Below, one piece after another: positions 1 to 12,505 of a stretch of 64,000 bases of DNA; the first letter of the stretch is position 1, and the number at the start of each line of letters is the position of its first letter. This stretch comes from Luzula sylvatica. Taxonomy: Eukaryota > Streptophyta > Magnoliopsida > Poales > Juncaceae. The translations under genes were made by a program, and so were the position numbers. Under the pieces are notes generated by a model that was not told the origin of the DNA, ran no database searches, and saw only the letters and a list, made by a program, of their open reading frames with translations. The DNA is taken from positions 36,859,082 through 36,923,081 of the forward strand of contig OX326956.1 in the NCBI GenBank assembly GCA_946800325.1, in the 5' to 3' direction.

Positions 1-1141
1 CCAACAACCCTAACGGACAAACGAATTTATTTTAATTACATGGACCTGATCTATTCTTTAATTGTGGACCATACATAAATTCAGTGAATATTGTATTCTT
101 TATGCCAGTCGTTCGGTCACACGTGTACTGTACTACTAGTCGACGGTAACCAACGGCTATTTTATTCAATCTAGCTTTTATACCCTTCAGTCTACCTATC
201 AACTTATATTACAATATGTAAGGAATTATCCCCAATTCCTTACAGATCTATTTAACAAGAACATATAAGTATTTGATGAAACAAGAAATTAGGGAAAACC
301 TGAGAAAATTAGGGTTGATCGAGAGAAGGAGACTATACAACCTAGGGTTTGAAGGATGCAAGAAAGAGGAGATGGTGGAGGTTCCAATATAAAGAAAGGA
401 AGTCACTGAGGGACTGAATCAATCTTCCACTGATGGACTGAATCACAAACCGTCTCTCTTTCGAAAAGTGATGGCAGAGAAAAACTCACCGTCAAATCTT
501 CTTCAGAATTGGCTAGATAGTAGATAATTTCCACTTCTGAGTGAAAACAGAGCTTTATGTTTGGATTCACGCCTCTTCGTTTTTCTTCTCCTTTTTATGG
601 TTGGCGGTGGACGAATTTGGGCTCATATTGATCGAATTCAGGCTGATGATTCAATGAAGCCCGTAATTTTGAACAAGGAAAACGTTGGATATCCCTACTA
701 CTCACCCCCGTAATTATTTTGATGACGTGAATATGATTTAACAAATTTATTTCTATGACATTTTTTTTCTTTCTGATTTGACTCTTTAATGCAATATTAA
801 AATCATAAATTTATATTGTTAAATATAAATTATGACGTTAAACCATAAATTAAGGTGTAAACTAAAATTTTAAAAATCATGTCATATCAAATCAATTGAA
901 TTTTGAAATTGAACTAATTTATTGGGTGTAGTAGCATTAGGTTTGTTAATGAGGATGGATATTGCCCGAACTAACCCGAATTCTGAAAAATCCGAATCCG
1001 AAAAAGCCTGATCCATTCAAACAATGTTCGTTTTTACGGGTATGAGACCAATGTAGGAATGAATTTTCAATCGTATTCGAATTCGGATGTGAATTAAATT
1101 TGTAAATAGGTATCCGTTTTCTTGAAATCAAGATCTCATTA
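1..1141. repeat. Segmental duplication, left copy
   Basis: This block is a direct copy of 8179-9142. Position 1 aligns with 8179, and the first 690 bases differ at only scattered single positions. Copy 1 then carries about 190 extra bases (roughly 690-885) that copy 2 lacks. Weaker homology resumes and runs through a 'cggata/tccgaa'-rich segment to about 1141. The right copy lies upstream of the minus-strand F-box gene. This copy therefore probably lies upstream of a second F-box paralogue outside the window; that is inference. It is not an LTR pair, because the interval between the copies holds no retroelement. Confidence 0.85.
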
Positions 1142-1724
1142 TTGAGAAATTTTACTATGTTCGTGAGATTCCTCCCTCTTGTGGTGATTGAATCAGCATG
1201 GCGCCCACTTTTGCACCCAAATTGTCCACTCAATTAACATAACTTCCAATTAATTATTGATTATAATGTAATTAGCAAGGAATTTCAATTACTAGTTAAA
1301 AGAAATAATTATTAATAATTTCACAATTTGACTAATTAAGAACATAATTAATAATTATAATCACATAATTAATGTATGTAAATTAACAAACATGTAAATT
1401 ATCAAAAATAGTTTTTTAATCATGCCTTTTGTAAGTTTCATAATATTTTTTGGAGTTAAATGTTTCAAAGTAATTAATTACATCATCACAATTAATTAAC
1501 AATTAATATATGAATTAACACAACCTTTTAACACACTTTGATTAATTAACAATTAATATATGCCAAATTCACCAATCCTTTATTTTGGACCCATCTTTGC
1601 GCAATCTTCTCATGCAACATCATCACAATTATTACAACCATTAGATAATGATACGTGACAACATATGAACCATGGATTAACTTTTGATTTTGTGTGTTTA
1701 TGTTTTATTTGTAGACATTTATGT
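1142..1724. other. AT-rich intergenic sequence
   Basis: This stretch has no convincing reading frame. Words built on 'attaacaattaat' recur here and again at 2700-3480, as if the Helitron-like segment at about 1725-2686 split one older AT-rich region. Confidence 0.5.
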
Positions 1725-2686
1725 GTTCCTTATTTTACAAATAAATTTAAGCAATTTTAGAAGATCACATCACCTTACACTGATGATGTGCCAAAATATT
1801 ATTCGTTAGGTTCATATTGGACCAGTTGTATTTGATTTTGAATTTATTCACAATATGTTACATGATCAATTGTGAATACAAATAGAATGTGAATTGTTTA
1901 AATATCTAACATTAATAAATTAATATATAATATCATAAAACGTACATCAAATATTGTTGGTATTTTTCATAATATAATTTAAAAAAATTCAGAAATATAT
2001 TCACTTTAATTTTATCTTTATTTTGAGATCCATATTATCATATATTCAATATTTTTCTCTAACTTAAAATTATGAAAATAATTATGTAAAAATATATAAA
2101 AATAAATATAATTACATTAATGACTTGTAAGACTAATTATTATTATTATTATTAAAACTATAATTGTAAAAAATTGCACATACTAATAAGTATGTTATAT
2201 TTGTGTTTTTACTTAAAACAATTTTGTGTTAATCTTTAAAAAAAATGAAAGATATTTATTTACTAAACACAAATTATTTCTTTAACTTATATACTATTTT
2301 TCAATAATAATCATGAGACAGAAAATTTATCAGACACAAATATATTTTTTGACTTTTACAATGTTATTATTCTTATTTTTAGATATGAAAATTTAAAATA
2401 TCATATGATTTTGTTTTTTTATTTATGTCCACAAATGTTATTTTATTATCTTATAGTGACATTTATTATTTTTTTGTATATTTTGCATTAAAGTACTAAA
2501 TAAATATTTCACATTGTGTCGGATTAAAAAAGAGTATAATAATTTTGTCATCATCTAGCTTCCTTAATAAATATGATTTTTATTTTCACAAAGTCTTATG
2601 TTTGATCCGAAAAATCATAACTATAGATTATGTGTATGACAAAATAAATGAAACAAAACCGTCGCGAAGTACGGGTAATCTCCTAG
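1725..2686 (+). mobile_element. Helitron-like non-autonomous element (5' end not fixed)
   Basis: The 3' end at 2683-2686 is CTAG followed by a host T, about 10 bases after a short GC-rich stem (CCGT at 2660-2663 pairing with ACGG at 2671-2674). That is the layout of Helitron 3' termini (CTRR preceded by a hairpin). The body shares a family of AT-rich sequence, starting near 'cacatca...gatgtg', with 54710-55690 and 61630-62340. No Rep/helicase coding is present. I could not identify the 5' TC terminus, so the start is approximate. Confidence 0.55.
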
Positions 2687-5600
2687 TAATTTTTATTCCA
2701 TACATTTTTTCTTAATATTAACGAGTATATTAATTAACTTTTTTCAAGACATAACTAATTACCATATGTTGGAATAATTTTGGTAACTTAATTTATTCCA
2801 TGTTCTTAACAATAATTTCGATAACTTAATTAAGTTAAATTAACAATTAAAATTTTCAAAATTCAAGTTATATGTAAATGTTCCTTGGGATCCAATTAAC
2901 AATCAATTCAAAATCGATTTATCTTATGGGATTTTTCTTTCCAATTATTCTTTACAAAATTTAATTTTATAATTGACACATTTAATATGACATTAATTAC
3001 ATGCTTAATTAATAATCTATCCCATCTTAATTTTTTTTAATCCGAAATATAATAAATTGCATATTTTATTGCAATTATTAACTAATTAATGCATAATTCC
3101 AACATATTGATTCTTTTGGATGTCACATTTAATTTTCAAATTTTGGTGCTAACAAATCAACAACTAATTCACATGAAAATTAACAGTTAATAAATAAATT
3201 AGTAAATAAGTTAATAAATAAGTTGACAAATCAAGTAAAATTATTCAAAAAACTTAATTAACAGCTAATACAACTAACTAATACAATTAAAAGTACATAA
3301 ACATATATAATAATTCTATAATCCACCATTAACACACATAAAAAATACAATTAACAGTGCATACACATATAATTAACTAATACATAATCAATTAATTGTA
3401 TAAACATACAAAATAATCAATTAATCATGAATATAATCCATTTTATCAGTACATAAAACCCTGCATTTTAACAGTACATAAATGAACTAAATTTTCCATA
3501 AAAATTATAATATTCTTGTCGACAGATTCTGATATGGAATCATATTTTAAATAAATCCAAACACACACGAAATCAGATATGGAATCGGATTTTTGCGACA
3601 GATTTAGATTTTTGCACTAGATTTTGCACCGTATTTGAAAATTTTCCAAAAAATCGAAATCTGGTATAAAATATACAAAAAAGTGAGCAAAAAGTACACA
3701 CGAAATCAGATTTACAAAAAAAAAAACCTCTATTAAGAGCTAACAACCCCTCGATTACAAGTTAAAAACACGAAAATCAGAAAATCATAACGAAAAATGA
3801 AATCAATGCGAAAATTAAAACCGCCATCAATCGTTTTGAAATCGGCCGCAAGTGTGTTTGATCGAGAGGAAAGAGGACAGTGAGAGAGGAGTTATGGTGA
3901 GAGGCAGCCGGAAATGAGAGAGAGCAGAGAGAGTGTTAGAGTTATGGATTTATATATGAGCCGGACCAATTTTGATTTTTTTTGTGAACCCGATTAACAA
4001 TTAATGCATGAGCCGATTAATGATTAATAGTAGGCCAGATTAATTCGGAGCACCGCATTCCTTATACATGAGCCAATTTTTTTTGAATTGACACAACCCA
4101 TTAAAAACTTATGTCATGCTGATTCAATCAGTACGAGCTGAGAGAATATGGGAGGTATCATATATGAGCTCTTATTGATATATACAGTCATGGGATTTCC
4201 TCTTCCCGGTTCTGTCCACGTAACTTGGTCAATTTGTACAATTTGATTTAATTTTTCTCTTTTTTGGAAAAAATTCTCTTATATCCTTATTAAACTCATA
4301 AATTACATATTTATCTCTCTTAAGTTGGTAATATCATATTTATTCCTACTAAATTTTATTAGTATCAAATATGTCGAAAATTAAGAATTTTGTTAAATTT
4401 AACATATAATTAATTGTAACTGACTATTTTACCCCTCAACTGACCCTCCATATTAATTTTGATGAAAATCACTTTCTAATGAATGTGGGAAAGTTGCACC
4501 TCAATGATAATTTCACATTACCGCTACGTAGGTTTGTCATGTCATACCAGACGTGGTAATACTAATCGCTTTTACATGACCCAACACTCCAAGAAAATAT
4601 ATATTTTTTTCATGATCCAAAGACACCTAGATTATTTTCGGATGCATTGACATATACTTTTGTTAAGAATTACATTCATATGTTTGGTTTGTATATTGGA
4701 CAATAAAATATATAGAATAATACATGTTTTTTTAAGGCATAATTATTACAAATATGGTTACCACTAAAATTGATCATTTTTATTGACATGAGGAGGGAAT
4801 GTAATTGTTTTTTTCGCCATATTTTTTATAGGTTCAACCTTCTAAAAAAACTCTTTTTTTATTATTTCATTCATCAAAACATTTTTTATAGAACTAAAAA
4901 TGTGAATATCGACCAAATCTCTTGCTAATAACGTGATAAGAGTATTTATTGTTTCTTTTTTTCTTTCTTGTCGATTTCATTAATTTGATGTTTGGACCAT
5001 TTTGCATAAACGATTCATAGTTATTTTCATTTAGATAATAATTTTTTCGATTCAATTTTTTATTTTTTTAGTAGAAGATTTCATGCAATCTTTTTTCTAA
5101 TATTACATTTTATTACTTGAATTTCCTAATAGAAGAATTCATGTTATCTTTTTGTGAGAATTACTGAAATTGTATATTTAGTTATATTATAGTTAATTTC
5201 AATAAATATTCATTTATTGATATTTCATTTAAATATTAAGTAATCGTATTAAATTGACTAATGCATATTATAGTTTATTAGTTTATTGATGGAAATTATT
5301 TTCTATTGTGTTTAATAGGAAAAGATAATATATATTATTCTAAATGTAAATTAATTAAAAGATAATATTTTAAATAAATCTCTAATTAAAAACAATACTA
5401 ACAATACTAATAATTTTCTCTAAGTTGAGTATGGGCAAACTTATATATTATGTTGCAATGATCCAATACTAATTTCCCTAATCTACTTGAGTATGGGCAA
5501 AATATTCTACAAATTATAAAATTGTGAAAAATTTCAATTCTAAGCATGCTATTGTCAACAATCTCCAAAGTACTATTTCTTTCCAAAATCAAATAACAAA

Positions 5601-5730
5601 AGGGCAAAAAAATAAAAAATAAGCACACTTGATAAAGTTATTTCTTCCTGAAAATAGAACATCTAAATTGGAGACACACGCACACACACTTCTGACCCAT
5701 TGTTTAATAAATATACTACATGATTCATAT
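2687..5730. other. AT-rich intergenic sequence
   Basis: No coding region was recognised. A stretch around 3500-3960 is less AT-rich, ending in a GA-rich run and a 'tatatatgag' box, and could be a decayed LTR or gene end, but nothing diagnostic was seen. Short open frames at 5407-5628 have no recognisable content. Confidence 0.5.
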
Positions 5731-7705
5731 TTATTTAATAAAAATTTGAGCTTTTGTCGAAGCCCTTGGAAACTGTAACATTTGTTTCAAACAACTCGCG
5801 GCCATAGTGTCCAAGTCATAGTATACACTAAAGCACCTGCAATCGCCTATGTTAAGTTCCAGAAGTTCAGGAGCCGAGCCGAGCAGAAACTTCACAAATG
5901 CAATCGCATTATCCTCATCTTGGAAATCTTCAAGATTCACAACCCGGAGGTGTTTCAACGAGAAATCTTTTCCTATTTTCTCCCAATAGTTTGGAATCAT
6001 TTCAATCTCTTCGACAGCTTTCCAATCAATATACATCTACAAGAAACAAGAAAAATTAAACCAAAAAAATCCAAAGTTGTTTACAGTTTTAAACTTAAGC
6101 GAGCTAAAGCGGAACAATGGCGAGTTAAGTTAACTTCACTCTCTCACATTTCGAGTTAACTCGTCATGTGCAATGCTCGAATGAGGAGTATATTACTCCA
6201 ACTTCAATAAATTTGATATTTTCTAAAATTAAATAACATAATAACTACACTACATATTTAGATTTTGTATACTATTCAAAAACACATACATGATCAATCC
6301 AACGGAATAGCAATTTTAGGAAGGATTCGGAAGTGGTTCCTACCCAAATATGCATGTACAAAGTGACTTCGGGATTGAATATGTGGATTGATTATGTTTG
6401 TATATTACTAGGATGCATTAATTAGTTATCTATTTTTGAATATACTAATTAAAAGGGAAAATATATAAATGCATCCTAGTAATATACAAACATGATCAAT
6501 CCACATATTCATGCAAGGATGTTTTTTTGATGTTGGGGACTGAATATATAACCCCGGAAAGGGAAAATATACTTTTGGAAATTACATCATGTCAACCAAC
6601 ATGACAAATGATGCATCTAATACAAATCCAAATAAAATAAAAAGACAAACCTTTATTTCAAGTACATGCAGATTAGGAGAATTCTGAAGTAGGGCTAAAA
6701 GCAACGCAACTTCCTTCTCATTATTAGCATCCAAACGGTAGACCAACTTCTTCAAATTTTGCATTATCACAGGGAACTTCTTAACAACATGCCCCTTAGT
6801 GAGAAACTAAAATAATTAAAGATATTAGTTTACAAATAAAAATATATAATACAATACAATATTTTGGCAAGAACAAAATTAAATCAGGAGTTTACCTCTA
6901 CAAAACAACCATCAATGGCCAGGCTTTCAAGATTCGGCACAGAACTAAAAAATTGTTTAAGCTTGGTCCTGCTAGATCGATTCTCAACAGGAAGGTAAGT
7001 TGGATGTGCATTAAGAGTGAGCAGCTTTGGTGCATGCAAACAAAGGGCAGTGAAGTTGCCAATAATATCCAGATTTCTTAAATTCGGTGCTTGAATAGTT
7101 AAAACGGCGCGATTCCCATAATTATGTAGCGTTAAATTCTCCAACATGGGACAAGACGAGACCAGTTTCTTGATAGAATCACCAGATATGGTGACGCATT
7201 TTAAAAGAAGGGTTTCAAGGAACTTAAATCCTTCGAATCCGGTAGGTAATTTTATAGAACAATTCTCGAGAGAAACAGAAGTTAGCTTCTTACAAAAGAA
7301 CAAACTTGAAGGAATACTGTACCGGGAAATAGAATACAAACCGAGGTCGAGATCCATGATTCCATTTCTGGACAAATGACGAATCCACCTATCTAATGCA
7401 TTAAAGGAAAATTCCCGTGTTTGCAGATGAAATTTATGAACCGGAGCATCATGCAAAAGAAGGATCGTGTCGACCAATCTCGTTGTATTGTCAGGATGAG
7501 CATCACAGGTATGGATAACAAGCTCAGGAATTGAAGTCCACGTGTACCTCCAAGTGCTTGATAAAACACTTGTTCTTCCTGCCTCTTCTATCGGCAAATA
7601 TGTAAGGATTTTCTCCCTCACATTTACGGGAAGCTCGCTTATGAAATCCGCCTCTTCCGAGGGTTTTGCCTTCCTTCTTTTGGAACGAGATCCTCGAGGT
7701 GCCAT
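5731..7705 (-). CDS. F-box/FBD/LRR protein
   Basis: Three exons on the minus strand are joined in phase 0: 7705-6896, 6806-6651 and 6036-5731, giving 423 residues. The N-terminus has a basic patch (GSRSKRRKAK), then an F-box at about residues 19-62 (ISELPVNVREKILTYLPI...RTSVLS). Degenerate leucine-rich repeats fill the middle. The last exon (about 323-423) is the FBD domain (DFSLKHLRVV...AIAFVKFLLGSAPELLELNI). Proteins of this type (Arabidopsis At1g13570 group) are substrate receptors of SCF ubiquitin ligases: the F-box binds SKP1 and the LRR/FBD part recruits an unknown target. The start is the first ATG after an AT-rich leader. The second intron contains a long hairpin (6377-6510). No disabling mutation was seen. 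Confidence 0.9.
6377..6510. repeat. Intronic inverted repeat (hairpin)
   Basis: Two 43-base arms (6377-6419 and 6468-6510) are complementary with about one mismatch around a 48-base AT-rich loop, inside the second intron of the F-box gene. This could be a small MITE or a foldback precursor. No TSD could be assigned. Confidence 0.8.
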
Positions 7706-7777
7706 TTATGGGAAATATCTCAAAATAACCTCCCTGTAATGAAAACAATACAATAACAGAAGTTAGTTCATATAAAC

Positions 7778-8005
7778 ATGGCTTGTATTGATGATGTTCT
7801 AACTACAATTAAAGATCAATTTTCCAATTATACATCTAATAGACGAAGAAATATTAATCCTGCTCTAATTGAGATCATGTTTACAAGAATAGACAAGAAA
7901 GAGTGACTGCTTTCAATTCGTGACCGTCAAGTTGTAATTGATTTAAATAGAGCTATCAGATCCAACGATCAATTTGGATCAATTCAACAACTCAGGGTTC
8001 TTTAA
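7778..8005 (+). pseudogene. Unidentified coding-like remnant with one in-frame stop
   Basis: From the ATG at 7778 the frame reads 42 codons, hits TGA at 7904, then stays open in the same frame for 32 more codons to TAA at 8003. The translation is not low-complexity: it is rich in D, N, R and I, with segments such as NPALIEIMFTRIDKK and SIRDRQVVIDLNRAIRSND. I do not recognise the family. It runs divergently from the F-box gene, with its ATG 73 bases from that gene's start codon. It could be an eroded gene fragment or chance. Confidence 0.3.
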
Positions 8006-8178
8006 GCAAGAACTGTTTTTGAGAAACACGACATAAACGACGAAAAATAAACGAAACGAAAGATTGTTGAATTCGCACGAAATTGTAATTAAACACACTA
8101 TATCCTTTCTGGCAAGCTCAAGCTTGCCTTTCATAGCCATCGTACACGGACTGTCGAATGACGACAATTCCACATCAG

Positions 8179-9142
8179 CCAACAACCCTAACGGACAAAC
8201 GAATTTATTTTAATTACACGGACCTGATCTATTCTTTAATTGTGGACCATACATAAATTCAGTGAATATTGTATTCTTTACGCCAGTCGTTCGGTCACAC
8301 GTGTACTGTACTACTAGTCGACGGTAACCAACGGCTATTTTATTCAATCTAGCTTTTTTACCCTTCAGTCTACCTATCAACTTATATTACAATATGTAAG
8401 GAATTATCCCCAATTCCTTACAGATCTATTTTACAAGAACATATAAGTATTTGATGAAACAAGAAATTAGGGAAAACCTGAGAAAATTAGGGTTGATCGA
8501 GAGAAGGAGACTATACAACCTAGGGTTTGAAGGATGCAAGAAAGAGGAGATGGTGGAGGTTCTAATATAAAGAAAGGAAGCCACTGATGGACTGAATCAA
8601 TCTTCCACTGATGGACTGAATCACAAACCGTATCTCTTTCGAAAAGTGATGGCAGAGAAAAACTCACCGTCAAATCTCCTTCAGAATTGGCTAGATAGTA
8701 GATAATTTCCACTTCTGAGTGAAAACAGAGCTTTATGTTGTGGATTCACGCCTCCTCGTTTTTCTTCTCCTTTTTATGGTTGGCGGTGGATGAATTTGGG
8801 CTCATATTGATCAAATTCAGGCCTGATGATTTCACGAAGCCTGTAACGTTTAACAAAGTTCAATTGAATTTTGAAATTGAACTAATTTAATGGGCGGATT
8901 AGCATTAGGGGTGTCAAGGCCTCAATGGGCGGATACCGGATATTGCCCGAGCTGACCCGAATTCTGAAAATTTCGAGTACGAAAAAATATTTGGATTCAT
9001 TCGAATTATATTTCGTATTTACGGATATGAATCCAGAACCCGGATGTTAAATTTTCAATCATATTCGAATCCAGATCGGATAATGTTCGGATCCGAATGA
9101 AATTTGTAAATAAGTATTCGTTTTGCTGAAATCTTTATCTCA
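8179..9142. repeat. Segmental duplication, right copy
   Basis: This copy starts at 8179 (CCAACAACCCTAACGG) and matches window positions 1-690 at an estimated 97% or so by eye, then 885-1141 more weakly. It covers the region upstream of the F-box gene on its strand. The junction at about 8858 lacks the 190-base segment present in the left copy. Confidence 0.85.
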
Positions 9143-9590
9143 TTTCTTTTTAATACCCAATAAACAATACTTTTATTTCAATTCATAATAATATTTAATA
9201 TGTAACATTATTTCAATTCATAATAATATCCAATAAACAATAATTTTATTTCACTTTTCAATAACACATTATTAATTTTCTTTCTTGCAAATTTATTTCT
9301 CTCTACCTCTCATTTTTATATTAATATATAAGTTAATATATAATTAATATAATTATTTATTTTAAAATTACAAAATTATTAAGACTTGAATTTAAAAATT
9401 AATATTATATTATTACATCATAGTATATATAGTATTGTTTTAATATCCGAATATGATTCGTATTCGTATCCGTATCCGACAATATCCGAACTGTATATAT
9501 ATCCTTTTAATATCCTTTAATATCCGGAACGTATCCGAAAAAATATGGATGTGGATCTAATATAGCCACTATCCGAACCATTGACAACAT
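8908..9590. mobile_element. MITE-like inverted-repeat element rich in (T)CCGAA/(T)TCGGA
   Basis: The left side runs GTGTCAAGGCCTCAATGGGC then 'cggatacc...'. The right side, read in reverse, runs GTTGTCAATGGTTCGGATAG, so the ends are approximately inverted. Between them lie repeated 'ccgaat' and 'cggata' words and AT-rich sequence. This resembles non-autonomous hAT-type elements common in plants. The left half is also present in the other duplication copy (about 930-1141). Confidence 0.5.
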
Positions 9591-11052
9591 TAACTATGTA
9601 GTCCGGAGTAAAATACTTTATTTCAAACTATACGAAATATTTTTAGAACAAATAATAATTCATTTAATAAGATGAAAAAATGAAGAGGAGAAAGAATATC
9701 AGGTTTTGCAAGTGCGTCAAGACTCATCCCAAGCAACGATTATGACTCCATACGAATCTAGAAATTTCGTTGCGCACAACGGTTGGACCTATCCCAAACA
9801 AAATTTTTGGACCTTTGACTAGTGAATACATAAAAGTAAAGATAAATATATACATTAAACGAAAATGACAATATAATATTAAGGAATGATTTTGCTCTCC
9901 GGAGAAATGCACGTCAGCTGCACTCTGAATTTGTCCATGCCCACTGCTCGGTCCATTCATGCACTCCGGAATTGTCCCTGTCCACTACCCGATTCATTCT
10001 TCTCTCCCCACATTGACCCTACGCAGTGCTTCATCGGTCCTTTTCCATCTTCTCTTATACCTTTTTCTATTATTTTATACCTTTTCTTTCTAAACTATGG
10101 ATAAAAGATATATTGTTATTTATACAATTATTATTATTATTATTTATTTGTCTTTTTATAATTTTATACCTTTTTTCTATAAGGTCGATAAAATATTTGT
10201 TGTTATTTATACTTTTTTATATTATGGATTAAAGATTTGTTGTTATTTATATCTCTTTCTATACTTGGTGTTAGAATTCCACGTACCCATACTAAATAGC
10301 GGAACGTATCCGAAACTCTAGAAAGCAGATCTGTGTAACTTGTTTAGACATGAAGGAAGGGTTTCAAAAATATTACCTCAGATTTGGCTAATATAGTAAA
10401 GGGCTTCACTATGGTCATGTTAGACGATACTCCAAGTGACAACACCATCTATCGGTATCCACACGCGACTCTTTGAACTGGATGTGAAAATCTCATATTC
10501 AGTCCTCGGTCTCACTCTCTCAAGAAAACCGACCACCTCTCAAGAGATTAGTTGATATTTATGTCTTATTCAAAAAAAAATTTCATTTCTCATGACTCAT
10601 CATATTTAAAATCAAAAGACCTTTCGTCTCTCATAACTCTTCATATTTGTATTCAAGACCTTTCATTTCTCCAAATGAATAAATCTGTGATTAATATCAA
10701 GTAATTATTTGTGTAGCATCTCATTCTCATAACTCTTCATATTTATGCAACTTTCTGTGTCCAATCCCAGTACATGTCTTTGTTTGTGGTCATATATATC
10801 TAGTTAATATTGACAACATATTAAACCTTCATTTAACTATGTAAGTCATAACCGGTCTCTGGCAAGATATTATGACTATCTGAATTACATAAATGATCAT
10901 GATCATAATTTATTAATCAATTAGACAAGTAAGTAGTTATTTTGTTCTATAAATATATGTTGATCAAAACATGAAAAATTGTCATCTTTTCTAAATCAAT
11001 TTAACTATTTCCCGACCTAAAATTAGATCGAATATTCAATTAATCTATTAAC
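9591..11052. other. Intergenic sequence, no gene seen
   Basis: Mostly AT-rich. A pyrimidine-rich stretch near 9900-10080 and an (ATT)n-like run at about 10126-10145 are present. No recognisable protein or RNA gene. Confidence 0.5.
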
Positions 11053-11469
11053 TGTTGTATAATCTAGGGCTAGAGGGGGGGGGGGGGGGGGGGGGAATAG
11101 GTAATCATAAGGTCCGATTTTCGCGGTAATGATATGCAATTCTAATTTTGTGCGGAAGCGTAAATAATTGAAATAAAGAAAACACTACCAAAAACAAATA
11201 ACACAAGATATTTGTTTACGGAGTTCAGTAGGTGGTTGCTATGTAGCTTTAACTCACCGACTACTTGCTCAATCGACCGATTCGATTGAATACAAGTACC
11301 TACGTCTCCGGGGATGTCTTGCGTTTTTTCGGATTTCGATTGAATTCCCGTATCAACTCTTACAAGGTTTGCCTAGATCGATTTACACGTTTTATATCGA
11401 TCTATAGCAGATTTTACAATTCTTGTACAAGCCTATTACAATTTCTACTACGAACTAAACGTGATCGGT
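11053..11469 (-). mobile_element. Truncated LTR, same family as the solo LTR at 62.3-63.8 kb
   Basis: Read in reverse, this matches the 3' part of the LTR at about 63425-63824: the 'caaggtttgcctagatcgat', 'tacctacgtctccgggg' and 'gcggaagcgtaaata' blocks all recur in the same order. The terminus is TGTTG at 11053. It breaks off at 11469, directly after 'aaacgtgatcggt', where another LTR begins. Confidence 0.75.
11075..11095 (+). repeat. 21-base poly(G) tract
   Basis: An uninterrupted run of 21 G. The equivalent position of the LTR copy near 63.79 kb has a shorter run of C on the plus strand, so the homopolymer belongs to the LTR terminus and varies in length between copies. It could form a G-quadruplex. 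Confidence 0.95.
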
Positions 11470-11990
11470 TGAAGGAAATAATGCCCTAGGCTAAACTGTT
11501 TAGCTTGTACATAAACAAATGACAGTTATTATTTATGTGTTGTTAATATAATATTATATATTTGATTAAAGTTTCATTTAATACGTGTACTGGTTATTTA
11601 ACATATTTATGAATGTGTGAATAAACCATGAATTGTATCACCAGTTTGTACATCATCATAATATGTGATTATGATAGTAAAACTGTAAAATGAACGTAAT
11701 ACGATTCTAAATGTCCCTGGTCATATGGAGATATACATGCCTAAGAAAATAGAATATATGTGTACACCAGTATATTCGCTACTCATCATGGACATGGAAA
11801 TACATAGAGATGTAGTGATGTCAAATATGGAAAATTTATATGTATTAGAGACTACATATTGGACTGACCAACTTATGAGAATATACACGGTAATTGTCAT
11901 TATATATATATTCTCATAAACAAATAGAATTTTAGTTCTTTGACCTGAGGTTATCCTTAGATTTCTCAAATGTGAATTGTGATACTTAGA
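11470..11990 (+). mobile_element. Partial Copia-type LTR
   Basis: Starts with TGAAGGAAATAATGCCCTA, a start typical of a widespread plant Copia LTR family, and contains a 'tgacctgaggttatcct...tagattt' segment typical of the same LTRs. It runs into the satellite array at about 11990 and no matching second LTR was seen. Its insertion truncates the LTR fragment on its left. Confidence 0.55.
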
Positions 11991-12505
11991 TTCCTGAAAG
12001 CGTAAAAAGATTGCTATGAATCGAAAAAACAAACTTTCTTAGTGTTTGTAAAATTTGGTAAAAAGTTATGTGGTAAATATTCGATACAAACGATCTAAAA
12101 AACACGCTATTGGCACTTCTCAAAGCGTGAAAAGATTGCTCTGAATCGAAAAGGAAACTTTCTTATTATTTGTACAATTTGGTGAAATATTACGTAGTAA
12201 AAGTTCGATCCAAAAGATCTAAAAAATACGTTATTTGGATTCCTTAAAGCCTAAATAGATTTTCAAGACTGCCTACGGCGAAAACAAACTTCCGTAATGT
12301 TTGTACAATTTGTTGTAAAGATGTAAAGTAAATCTTTCGAAGTAAACAATTTTAAAAGACGTTATTTGGACTCCGCAACGCCTAAACAGATTTCCAAGAT
12401 TCCCTAGATCGAAAAAACAAAATTTTGTAATGTTTGTACAATTTCGTGAAAAGTGGTGTCGGAAAACTTTCGATGTAAACAATCTCAAAACATGTTACAT
12501 GGGCT
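11990..12505 (-). repeat. Satellite monomers in reverse orientation
   Basis: About four diverged copies of the roughly 124-bp monomer found at 12506-15856, but reverse complemented ('gaatcgaaaa...aaactttc', 'acaatttggtg', 'acgttatttgga'). They are more degenerate than the main array. Confidence 0.85.

Noticed and set aside
1..8870. The direct repeats at 1-690 and 8179-8870 as the two LTRs of one retrotransposon
   Set aside because: The interval holds an F-box gene and AT-rich sequence with no PBS, polypurine tract or gag-pol, and the copies lack TG/CA ends. A tandem segmental duplication fits better.
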